A DNA stretch of 64,000 nucleotides, taken from Ptiloglossa arizonensis. Taxonomy: Eukaryota; Arthropoda; Insecta; Hymenoptera; Colletidae. This document shows positions 49,175-60,652 of the stretch, in pieces. Made by a program: the position numbers and the translations under genes. The notes below the pieces were generated by a model that was given only the letters and a program-made list of their open reading frames with translations, did no database searches and was not told where the DNA came from. Location of the stretch: NCBI RefSeq assembly GCF_051014685.1, contig NC_135050.1, positions 2,170,001 to 2,234,000 of the forward strand, written 5' to 3'. Within the stretch, counting starts at the first letter, position 1. Each line of letters starts with the position of its first letter.

Positions 49175-51011
49175 GTTTCTCCGTTTCAATGTTCGTTTCT
49201 CCGTTTCTTTCTTCGTTTCTCCGTTTCTTTGTTCGTTTCTCCGTTTCTTTCTTTGTTTCTCCGTTTCTTTCTTCGTTTCTCCGTTTATTTCTTCGTTTCT
49301 CCATTTAATCGCCGTTTCCCCGTTTCTTTGTTCGTTACTCCGTTTCTTTGTTCGTTTCTCCGTTTCTTTCTTCGTATCTCCGTTTCTTTCTTCGTTCCTC
49401 CGTTTCTTTCTTCGTTTCTCCGTTTCTTTCTTCGTATCTCCGTTTCTTTCTTCGTTAATTCGTTTCTTTGTTCGTTTCTCCGTTTATATCTTCGTTTCTC
49501 CATTTATTTCTCCGTTTCTCCGTTTCTTTCTTCGTTTCTCCGTTTCTTTGTTCGTTTCTCCGTTTGTTTCTTCGTTTCTCTATTTATTTCTCCGTTTCTC
49601 CGTGTCTTTCTTCGTTTCTCCGTTTCTTTCTTCGTTTCTCCGTTTCTTTCATCGTTTCTTCGTTTCTCCGTTTCTTTCTTCGTTTCTCCGCTTATATCTT
49701 CGTTTCTCCATTTATTTCTCCGTTTCTTTCTTCGTTTCTCCGTTTCTTTCTTCGTTTCTCCGTTTCTTTCTTCGTTTCTCCGTTTCTTTCTTCGTTTCTC
49801 CGATTCTTTCTTCGTTTCTCCGTCTCTTTCTTCGTTTCTCCGTTTATTTCTTCGTTTCTCCATTTATTTCTCCGTTTCTCCGTTTCTTTGTTCGTTTCTC
49901 CGTTTCTTTCTTTGTTTCTCCGTTTCTTTCTTCGTTTCTCCGTTTATTTCTTCGTTTCTCCATTTAATCGCCGTTTCCCCGTTTCTTTGTTCGTTACTCC
50001 GTTTCTTTGTTCGTTTCTCCGTTTCTTTCTTCGTATCTCCGTTTCTTTCTTCGTTCCTCCGTTTCTTTCTTCGTTTCTCCGTTTCTTTCTTCGTATCTCC
50101 GTTTCTTTCTTCGTTAATTCGTTTCTTTGTTCGTTTCTCCGTTTATATCTTCGTTTCTCCATTTATTTCTCCGTTTCTCCGTTTCTTTCTTCGTTTCTCC
50201 GTTTCTTTGTTCGTTTCTCCGTTTGTTTCTTCGTTTCTCTATTTATTTCTCCGTTTCTCCGTTTCTTTCTTCGTTTCTCCGTTTCTTTCTTCGTTTCTCC
50301 GTTTCTTTGTTCGTTTCTCCGTTTCTTTTTTCGTTTCACCGTTTCTTTGTTCGTTTCTCCGTTTCTTTCTCCGCTTCTCGGTTTATTTCTTCGTTTCTCC
50401 ATTTATTTCTCCGATTCTCCGTTTCTTTCTTCGTTTCTTCGTTTCTTTCTTGGTTACTCCGTTTCTTTCTTCGTTTTTCCGTTTCTTTCATTGCTTCTTC
50501 GTTTTTCCGTTTCTTTCTTCGTTTCTCCGTTTATATCTTCGTTTCTCCATTTATTTCTCCGTTTCTTTCTTCGTTTCTCCGTTTCATTCTTGGTTTCTCC
50601 GTTTCTCCGTTTCTTTGTTCGTTTCTCCGTTTCTTTCTCCGCTTCTCGGTTTATTTCTTCGTTTCTCCATTTATTTCTCCGATTCTCCGTTTCTTTCTTC
50701 ATTTCTCCGTTTATTTCTTCGTTTCTCCGTTTCATTCTTCGTTTCTGCGTTTCTTTGTTCGTTTCTCCGTTTCTTTCTTTGTTTCTCCGTTTCTTTCTTC
50801 ATTTCTCCGTTTCTCCGTTTCATTCTTCGTTTCTGCGTTTCTTTGTTCGTTTCTCTGTTTCTTTCTTCGTTTCTCCGTTTCTCGGTTTTTTCTTCGTTTC
50901 TCCGTTTCTTTCTTCGTTTCTTCGTTTCTTTCTTCATTTCTCCGTTTCTTTCTTCGTTTCTCCGTTTCTTCCTTCGTTTCATCGTTTCTCCGTTTCTCCG
51001 TTTCTCCGTTT
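49175..51011 (-). repeat. U3 single module: pyrimidine-rich block
   Basis: A 1.8-kb block that is both the first and the last of its array. It contains a 659-bp tandem duplication: 49285-49503 recurs at 49944-50162, each with the odd unit CTCCATTTAATCGCCGTTTC. The period 659 is not a multiple of 20 or 8. Confidence 0.92.
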
Positions 51012-51744
51012 CGATTAAATGATTATAATATTTATAATTTCTATTATAAATCATTTGATCTATAGTTAAATGAGACACTAATACTCTAAATACATATTTA
51101 ATACATTTTTTAATCTTTTTAGCCTCCAGAAGAATTTTATTTATACTATTTACTATATATAATAATTTACACAGAATCGGAAATAAATCTAATTATTTAT
51201 TTCTAATAATTATTTTTTTTTCACTTATCTTAAAAATTGGGATGTACTCTTTAAATGTTCTATTCATTTCTTTAATTTATTCATTAAATTGAATTAATCT
51301 ATTCTTTATAATAACTTTAATAATATTAATCCCTATAATTATTATAGAACTCATATTAAAATTTAATAATGAAATTTATTTTATTTGCCTAATTAATGTA
51401 ATTATTGCCCCTATCATTTGCTTAAACAAAAAAATCAATCATAATAATTATAGGATATTCATCTGTTATACAAACATCTATTATAGTTATTTTATTACTA
51501 ATTGACAAAAATACATTTTTAACATATTTCATTTTATATACAATAATTTCTTTAATTTTAATTTTCATATTTAAAATAATAAAGGTTAACTCTTCTTCCT
51601 TATTTAATATATTAACCTCTTATAAAAGAAAAATTATTTTATACTCAATAATTATTATGTACACAAATTTCCCAACTATAGCACTCTGTATACGGAAATA
51701 AATCGTCCTAGAAACATTAATAAATTCAAGAACAAAATTTACCG
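51012..51744 (+). pseudogene. ND2: Nuclear mitochondrial ND2, right frame of array (U3)
   Basis: Same extent and breaks as the U1 copy (7-A run 51428-51434). Small changes include TGAATTAATC at about 51291 against TGAATTTATC. Confidence 0.85.
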
Positions 51745-53815
51745 TGGAAGGTTTAATTTTACATTTATTCGAAAGATGAAACATACAAAAGTTTGTACAA
51801 AAGTATTTATTTATTTTATCGCACGGTAGGGAATATGATACAAATGGAAATACTTATCTCAAATGTCGGTAAATTGTACCAGTGGCGCCATCTTTTTGTG
51901 GAAATTAGAACAATTCCTCGACAAACTTGAGCGTTTCTCCGCCAGGTGTTTTCACCACTTAAGTGTAATTTAACCCTTTCTCCAATAGATGGCAACCCAT
52001 GTAAGTACCACGTTACAGGGATTTGTAATTGCGTGTCAGAATATATTTGCATACATACAAACTATAATTCCGATATGTAGAGAAATATTCATTTATTTTA
52101 TCCCACGGCTTCTTCGATCGTATTTGTTCGATCTAACCAAATATTTCAAGAAATTGATGGCTTTTTATACCTAAACACTGTCAAAAATTGTTTAATCTAC
52201 GGTCCAACGACGGTTGTTAATAATTATGATAAATAAATGTCAAGATATTGCGAAGTCTGCGAAGACGAACGGTTTCGGTGAATGTTTGTTCATTTCCGCG
52301 ATTGTTACTAACATTTATGCATGTTCCCAATATTGATCGAACAATGTGCATCTTATTTATGCATTAAATATGATTGATTCGCCTATAGCAATTAATTTTG
52401 ACCGTGATTCGAGGTATAAACTTGTTTCTTAATGTTTCAAAGCATGGAAAGTAACAATTGTTTATTAGATACATTAATTTAACATTTGTTTCGTTCTTAT
52501 GATTTTCGGATTACGCGTGGAAGCTGTATTCTTTAAGTAAAAGCGTCGAAATTCAAGTAATCGCTTTTCTAGATAGAAAAATTATCGTGATGGACGTTTG
52601 TGAATGGATAAACATTTCGAGCCTTGACAATGTCGGTTTGATCTCAATAACAACAATTCCATCGCGAACAAAGAATATTTCAACGAAATGATATTTTAAG
52701 CCATTATTTATAATAGGACATTGTTAATAATTGACTAAAGTATGGTCCTACGACGGTTGTTAATAAATATGATAAATAAACTTCGAGATTTTGCGAAATC
52801 TGCGAGGACGCATGGTTTCGGTGAATGTTTGTTCATTTCCTCGATTGTTACTAACATTTATACATGTTCCAAACATTTATCTTACAATATGCATCTTATT
52901 TATGGATTAAATATAATTCATTCGCCTACAGCAATTAATTTTGACCGAGATTCGAGGTATAAACGTGTTTCTTAATGTTTCAAAGCATGGAAAGTAACAA
53001 TTGTTTATTAGATACATTAATTTAACATTTGTTTAATTCTTATAATTTACACAATACGCGTAGAAGTTGTATTTTTTACTTAAAAGCGTCACAATTCAAT
53101 TAATCGCTGCTCTAGATAGAAAAATCATCGTGATGAACACCTGTGAGTCGATAATCGATATGTGTAACTTATGACCGTTTAATCTACGGTAATACGACGA
53201 TTGTTAATAATTATGATAAATAAACATCAAGAAATCGTGCACGTTTCGAACATTTATGTCACAGTATGTATTTTATTTATGTATTGTAAATGATTGGTTT
53301 GCCTATAAAAATTAAATTTTATCGAAAAATTAAAGTAAAAGTTTGGCATTCATATATTTCTCGATTTTTTTCTAAAATTAACATTCGTAAACTAATTAAT
53401 GATTTACACTGTAAAAGTAGCGAATATTAATGTTACAAAATGCATATTATTTATCCATTTTAAATGATTGATTTGTCTATAGAAATTAATTTTGATCGCA
53501 AATCGAGAAACATATCAATGCTAATATTTTGCTTTCATTTTCGATCAAAATCAATTTCTATAAGCAACTTAATCATTTGTAATGCAGAAATAGGATACAC
53601 ATTCTTCGATTAATATTGGGAACATGCGTAAATGTTATTAACAATCGCGGAAATGTACAACAATTCACCGAAACCGTTCGCCTTTGCAGATTTCGTAATT
53701 TCTTGATGTTCATTTATCATATTTATTAACAATCGTCGTGGGACCGTAGATTAAACAATTGTTAACAATGTTCTAGTATAAATAATGACTTGAAAGCCAT
53801 GACTTTCTGGAAATA
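51745..53815 (+). repeat. Spacer modules between ND2 and mariner (U3)
   Basis: Equivalent of 12088-14158 (offset 39657). No gene. Confidence 0.8.
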
Positions 53816-55091
53816 TTAGGGGGACCGGAAAGTAATGTCGTTTCCTTACATTAAATTCAAACACATAAATTTTTAACGAGTTTTTATTTTTAATCAATGA
53901 TATAATCACCCTCATTATCAACAACCTTTTGCCATCTAGTGTGCAAATTTTCAATGCCGGATCGATAAAAATCAATTGGTTTTTGAGCAAAATATACAGA
54001 GATGGCATTTTGAATATCATCCAAATTTGCAAATCTTTTGCCACTTAGAAAGTGTTGAAGCGATCGGAATAAATGGAAATCCGATGGTGCAACATCGGGC
54101 GAGTATGGTGGGTGAGGCAGTATCTCCCACCCCAATTCATTAATTTTTGCCAAGGTTCGTCTTGCGCACTGCGGTCTTGCATTATCGTGTTGCAGAATAA
54201 CGCCTTTTCTGTTGACAATCGCTGGCCACTTTTCAATTAAAGATTTATTTACACGATCTAATTGTTCACAGTAAAGGTCTGCATTCACAGTCTGTCCAGG
54301 TTTCAGCACTTCAAAATGAACAACGCCGCGAATACTCCACCAAACACACAAAAGGGCCTTTTTGGGGTGTAAACCTGGCTTAGCAGTACTTTGTGGCGAT
54401 TCATTTGGAGAGAGCCACTGCCTTTCGCGTTTTGGATTATCATAAAGAACCCACTTTTCATCTCCGGTGATCAAGCGATCAAAAAACGCTTCTGTATTGT
54501 GCCGTTGAAGCAATAAGTTGCATGTGGTGGATCGGTTAGCCTTGTTCTCTTCGGACAGATTATGCGGGACCCAAACACCTGCTCTGCTTACTTTCCCAAT
54601 CTGCTGCAAATGTTCTTGGATGGTCGATCAAGGTTGGTTAAGACTGTTTGACAATTCCTCGATTGTCTGACACGGATTTGCTTCCACTTCCGCACTTAAC
54701 ACGTCATTGTCTAACGTTGTTGGTCTTCCTGATCGATACGAGTCGGAAAGATCAAAATTACCGGATTTGAACTTGGAAAACCACCTTTGGCATTTACGAA
54801 CGTCTAATGCATTTGGATAAACATCGCAAATGTTTTTGGTAGCAACTGTTGCGTTACTACCCTTGCGAAACTCAAAAAGCATGCAATGCCCGATATGTAC
54901 CTCTTCTGGTATTTGGCTGGCCATTTCACCCAAAATTGTAAAGAAAAATTTTAAATTTAATTATTTACAACTAAACAAGTCACTATAACCTCAGAATGTC
55001 TTTGCTACGACTTTAATGTACACAATGAGCTGACAAATGACAATCAAATAGTGACATGCGCAGAAACGACATTACTTTCCGGTCCACCTAA
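53816..55091 (-). mobile_element. mariner element (U3)
   Basis: Same site and TA borders (53814-53815 and 55092-55093). Right terminal repeat as in U2. Confidence 0.96.
53890..54933 (-). pseudogene. mariner transposase, in-frame stop (U3)
   Basis: The same internal TGA (54628-54630) and Q255 as U1, plus a private V-to-I change in the GWEVLPHPP segment. The catalytic aspartates are kept. The copy mixes U1-like (Q255) and U2-like (right TIR) alleles, as expected if units exchange sequence. Confidence 0.95.
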
Positions 55092-56727
55092 TATTTGTTA
55101 GGTCGAACAAAGACAATCGAAGTAACCGTGCGATAAAATAAATGAATATTTCTCTACATATCGAAAAAATAGTTTGTATATCTGCATATATATTCCGAAC
55201 GCTCAGTGACACACATATGTCACACGGCAATGAAGTGAGTTGCCATCTACTGGAGAATAGGTAAACCACACTAAGGTGTGAAAACACCTGGCGGAGAAAC
55301 GCTCAAGTTTGTCGAAGAATTGTTCCAATTTCCACAAATAGATAGCGCCACGAGCATAAATTTACCGACATTAAAGATAAGTAATTCCATTTGTATGATA
55401 TTCCCTACCGTGCGATAAAATAAATCAATATTTCTCTACATATCGGAATTATTGTTTGTATGCATGCAAATATATTCGGAACGCGCAATTCCAAACATTT
55501 GTAACGTGGTAATTATATAGGTTGTCGTCTCTTGGAGAATATATTTGTTGATTTTCGCGATTGTTACTAACATTTATGCATGTTCCCAATATTAATCGAA
55601 CAATGTGCATCTTATTTATGCATTATAAATGATGAAGTAACTTATAGAAATCGATTTAGATCGAGATTCAAAGTAAAACGTGTTTCCTAAAGTTTTAAAG
55701 CATGGAAAGTAACAATTGTTTATTAGATACATTCATTTAACATTTGTTTAATACTTATAATTTGCACAATACGCGTAGAAGTTGTATTTTTTACTCAAAC
55801 GTGCTGAATTTCGTTTAATCGCTTTTCTATATAGAAAAATCATCGTGATAAACACTTGTGAGTCGATAATCGATACGTGTAGCCATGATTACGAGGTATC
55901 AAAGATTTTTTTAAACGTATAAAGGAAGGCTAGAATGCAGAGAAATTTCATTACGCTGATTTTGTTTAACTTTACATTTATTCGCAAGATGATACACACG
56001 AAACTTTGTACAGAAATATTTATTTATTTTATTGGACGGTAGGGTATACCATACAAATGGAATTACTTATCTGTAATGTCGGTAAATAATGCTCGTGGCG
56101 CTATCTATTCGTGGAAATAAGAACAATTCCTCAACAAACTTGAGCGTTTCTCCGCCAGGTGTTTTCACACCTCAAGTATAGTTTACCTATTCTCCAGTAG
56201 ATGGCAACTCACTTCATCGCCGTGTGACATATGTGTGTCACTGAGCGTTCGGAATATATATGCAGATATACAAACTATTTTTTCGATATGTAGAGAAATA
56301 TTCATTTATTTTATCGCACGGTTACTTCGATTGTCTTTGTTCGATCTAACAAATATTTCCAGAAAGTGATGACTTTCAAGCCATTATTTATACTAGAACA
56401 TTGTTAATAATTGTTTAATCTACGGTTCCACGACGATTGTTAATAAATATGATAAATGAACATCAAGAAATTACGAAATCTGCAAAGGCGAACGGTTTCG
56501 GTGAATGTTTGTTCATTTCCGCGATTGTTACTAATATTTACGCATGTTTCCGGTATTAATCGAACAATGTGCATCGTATTTATGCATTAAAAATGATTGA
56601 TTCGCCTATAGCTATTGATTTTGATCGAACTTCAAAGTAAAGAGATGTTTCTTACACTTTTAAAACATGGAAAGTAATAATTGTCTATGAGATATATCAA
56701 TTTAACATTTAATTAATACTTGAAAAA
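55092..56727 (+). repeat. Spacer modules after mariner (U3)
   Basis: Equivalent of 15435-17070, with the empty paralogous mariner site at about 56348-56360. Confidence 0.8.
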
Positions 56728-58457
56728 TCGAAATTTTATGTATAATATTTTCCTGATACCAAAGGTTGAAATTCAGGCATAAATTTTAGAAAATGTTTGA
56801 TTTTGGGACTCTTGGTGTCAGTATACGATATTCGAGGAAGTGCCACGATTTCCCGGATTCTTAGAATTGACGTCAAATTCCAAGAATTTCTGCAAATCGG
56901 AATTTTGTTGGACTTTCGAACGAATTTCTGAATCATGGATCCCGATTTCCTTTGTATCAGGAGAACATGATAGTCGAGGACATATAGTTTTAAGTAGTTT
57001 TAGCAGTTTGATAGGATCGGGTTAAAGAAATGGAAACAAATAATAGACAAAAATAAAGTTTCTGTTGTCAGTGAAATTGATTTTATTTCAATACATCAAT
57101 TCATCGGAAATACAATCGCTTTTCTTCGATCCATTAACATATTCGCACTTTCATACTCATTACAAAAATGTTGTTCTTTAAAGTACTCTACTTGTGGAAA
57201 GTAGTGTACCGTAAAGTACTCTACTGTATCGTAAAAATTACTATTCTAAACTCGCAGCCGATTAGCTCGGTACTACCCACGACGAATAATTATTGTTCGT
57301 CGCGAGTAATACCGATTACCAGGTCTCACCACGTGGAGGTTGCTGCGAGCGGAGACCCGGAGAGAGATAGATGGAATCAAAGTTCCATCGATCTCCCTCG
57401 ACACGCGATACAAACGAAGATACTAAACCAAAGAGATGGAAGGAATCAATGTTCCTTTGATCTCCTCGTTTAGTTCTGTCAAGCAATTACATTATGGAAA
57501 AATTAGGCAAAATTGGAAAAGACGCGTCACGAACCGTGCAGTTGGTCCTACTAGGTCGGTCCCGTTTCCCCTCAGTGGGCCCGATTAAAGAGGAAATGCA
57601 CGACGCCGTCCACTCATATAGAGTGCCCCGTTTCTCCCAACTTCGCGTCAGGAACCACGCAAAGCGTGGACCTAACTTACGAAGGATGACGAAGAGAGGG
57701 TCGTATGGCACAGGGCTTCCACAGGGACCGATGCGAACACCTGCCCCTGTGTTCGCAGCATGTTCTCTCTGGAAGCGGACGCACCAGAAGAGACGGCGAT
57801 CGACCGTTCGGACCAACTACACGGCCGGTCACTTGCTTATGCAACAAGCAGTGGTGACCGGGCTGAGAAACGAGGAAGCGAGCAAAAATAAGCTAAAGAT
57901 TGGATAATTGCTTGACAGATAACAGATATTTGTACACGGTGGCCTTAAAATTAACTTATTCCAAGCTTAACTAAAGATCCCACGGCGGTTGCGACGATAG
58001 TGTCCTCTTCGTTCTTCGTTCTTCGTTCTTCGTTCTCCGGTGTGCCTACCTAAGAGAAACCTAAAGTCAAGGCATGATGGGAAAATGATAGAAAATAGAA
58101 ATGAAGTTGGTTAGTGATTAAATACAGTCATGCAGTAACAAAGGAAATAAAGGCAAGAATGACAAAAAAATAAACATGTCAAAACAAGTAGAAATTAAAA
58201 TCAGAGTACAAATGAAATGAATTACACAAAGAAACAATTTAAAAAAAAAAGAAAGGATTGAGAGAGTGGTCGCCAGTACTGACCACCGCCTGCCGGCGAC
58301 CAGTACCGGTTACCAGGGTGGGGGGTCCCCCTTCAATAAACCTAAAACGAAGAGATCCGTCCACCTCGGAGCCTCCAGGAACAATGAAATTTTTAACAAC
58401 CGGGGGCTCCTTATATACCCTCCCCAAGGTGACTTACCGTTTCTTCCATTGTCTTTG
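56728..58457. other. Unique higher-GC spacer segment (U3)
   Basis: Equivalent of 17071-18800. Inverted ends at 57475-57489 and 57905-57919, TTCGTTC run at 58006-58034, TATA-like sequence at about 58406-58424. Confidence 0.6.
57475..57919. repeat. 445-bp stretch with 15-bp inverted ends (U3)
   Basis: Ends and inner hairpins unchanged from U1. Confidence 0.6.
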
Positions 58458-58905
58458 TTCGATCTAATCGAAATTTTCGAAGGCGAACGGTTTCGGTGAA
58501 TGTTTGTTCATTTCAGCGATTCTTACTAACATTTATGCATGTTCCCAATATTGATCGAACAATGTGCATCTTATTTATGTATTGCAATTAATTAAAAATC
58601 TTATAGAAATTGATTTTGATCGATACTCGATGTTAAAACGTCTTTCGTAAAGTTTTTAAGCATGGAATGTAACAATTGTTCATTAAATACATTAATTTAA
58701 CATTTGTTTAATTCTTATAATTTACACAATACGCGTAGAAGTTGTGTTTTTTACATAAGTATTTATTTATTTAATCGCACGGTAGGGAATATCATACAAA
58801 TGGAAATACTTATCTCTAATGTCGGTAAATTGTACTTGTCGCGCCATCTATTTCGCGCCAAGATGATACACACGAAACTTTGTACAGAAATATTTATTTA
58901 TTTTA
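58458..58905 (+). repeat. Spacer end modules (U3)
   Basis: Equivalent of 18801-19248, same length as U1. Confidence 0.8.
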
Positions 58906-59607
58906 TTGCACGGTAGGGTATACCATACAAATGGAATTACTTATCTGTAATGTCGGTAAATAATGCTCGTGGCGCTATCTATTCGTGGAAATGAGAACAA
59001 TTCCTCGACAAACTTGAGCGTTTCTCCGCCAGGTGTTTTCACCCCTTAAGTGTAGTTTAACCCTTTCTTCAATAGATGGCAACCCATGTAATTACCACGT
59101 TACAGGGATTTGTAATTGCGGGTTCAGAATATATTTGCATACATACAAACTATAATTCCGATATGTAGAGAAATATTCATTTATTTTATCCCACGGCTTC
59201 TTCGATCGTATTTGTTCGATCTAACCAAATATTTCAAGAAATTGATGGCTTTTTATACCGAAACATTGTCAAAAATTGTTTAATCTACGGTCCAACGACG
59301 GTTGTTAATAATTATGATAAATAAATGTCAAGATATTGCGAAGTCTGCGAAGGCGAACGGTTTCAGTGAATGTTTGTTCATTTCAGCGATTGTTATTAAC
59401 ATTTACGCATGTTCCCTATATCGATCGAACAATGTGCATCTTATTTATGCATTAAAAATGATTGATTCGCCTCTAGCAATTGATTTTGATCGAACTTCAA
59501 AGTAAAGAGATGTTTCTTAAAGTTTTAAAACATGGAAAGTAATAATTGTCTATGAGATATATCAATTTAACATTTGATTAATACATGAAGAATCGAAATT
59601 TTTGGTA
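58906..59607 (+). repeat. Spacer modules with 544-bp deletion (U4)
   Basis: Only one copy of the 540-bp module is left. Its left half is the first copy of the other units (CCCTATATCGATCG) and its right half the second copy (TGCATTAAAAATGATTG). The changeover lies in 27 bp identical between the two copies, at 59423-59449. The deletion is thus an exact loss between direct repeats, and it makes a fused 67-codon frame (59302-59505) that I do not call a gene. Confidence 0.93.
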
Positions 59608-59824
59608 AAGTAAGTGAATAAAATATAATTATTAGAAATAAATAATTAGATTTATTTCCGATACTGTGTGAATTATTATATACAGTAAATAGTATAAATA
59701 AAATTCTTCTGGAGGCTAAAGAGATTAAAAAATACATTAAATATGTATTTAGAGTATTAGTGTATAATTTAACTAAAGTTCAAATGATTTATAATAGAAA
59801 TTATAACTATTATAATCATTTAAT
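59608..59824 (-). pseudogene. ND2: Inverted ND2 fragment, left frame of array (U4)
   Basis: Same extent as in the other units. Its right-hand partner lies outside the window. Carries the AAATTCTTCTGG variant, as U3 does. Confidence 0.85.
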
Positions 59825-60145
59825 CGAAACGAAGAAGAGGAGAAACGAGCAAAGAAACGGAGAAACGAACAACGAAACGGAGAAACGGAGAAACAAATGG
59901 AGAAAGCAACAAATAAACGGAGAATCGACGAAAGAATCGGAGAATCGGAGAAATAAATGGAGAAATGAAGAAATAAACGGTGAAACGAACAAAGAAACGG
60001 AGAAACAAAGAAAGAAACGGAGAAACGAACAAAGAAACGGAGAAACGAACAAAGAAACGGGAAACGAAGAAAGAAACGGAGAAACGAACAAAGAAACGGA
60101 GAAACGAAGAAAGAAACGGAGAATCGGAGAAATAAATGGAGAAAC
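59825..60145 (+). repeat. U4 module 1: purine-rich 20-mers
   Basis: Nearly identical to the U3 block, including GAAGAAGAGGAG at the start. U3 and U4 arrays are closer to each other than to U1 and U2 at this end. Confidence 0.93.
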
Positions 60146-60652
60146 GAACAAAAAACGGTGAAACGGCGAAACGGAGAAACGGAAAAACCGAGAAACGGAG
60201 AAACGGAGAAACCGAGAAACGGGGAAACGGAGAAACCGAGAAACGGAGAAACGGCGAAACCGAGAAACGGAGAAACGGAGAAACGGAGAAACGGAGAAAC
60301 GAAGAAACTGAGAAACCGACAAACGGAGAAACGGAGAAACCGTGAAACGGAGAAACCGAGAAGTGGAGAAACGGAGAAACGGAGAAACGGAGAAACCGAG
60401 AAACGGAGAAACGGAGAAACCGAGAAACGGAGAAACGGAGAAACCGAGAAACGGAGAAACGGAGAAACGGAGAAACGGAGAAACGGAGAAACCGAGAATC
60501 GCAGAAACCGAGAAACGGAGAAACGGAGAAACCGAGAAACGGAGAAACCGAGAAACGGAGAAACGGAGAAACGGAGAAACTGAGAAACGGAGAAACCGAG
60601 AAACGGAGAAACGGAGAAGCCGAGAAACGGATAAACGGAGAAACGGAGAAAC
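60146..60652 (+). repeat. U4 module 1: purine-rich 8-mers
   Basis: About 63 8-mers, shorter than U3 by loss of one internal duplicate (the CTGAGAAACCGACAAACGG phrase occurs once, near 60308). The palindromic switch is centred at 60652/60653. Confidence 0.93.

Larger units (their letters stand above)
46716..58905 (+). repeat. Macro-unit U3, shortest array (one module)
   Basis: Same order of parts, total 12,190 bp, with an array of only 2.8 kb (48179-51011). Coordinates before the array are U1 plus 46715, and after it U1 plus 39657. It is the minimal complete unit in the window: a single purine-to-pyrimidine module framed by the ND2 inverted repeats. Confidence 0.95.
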
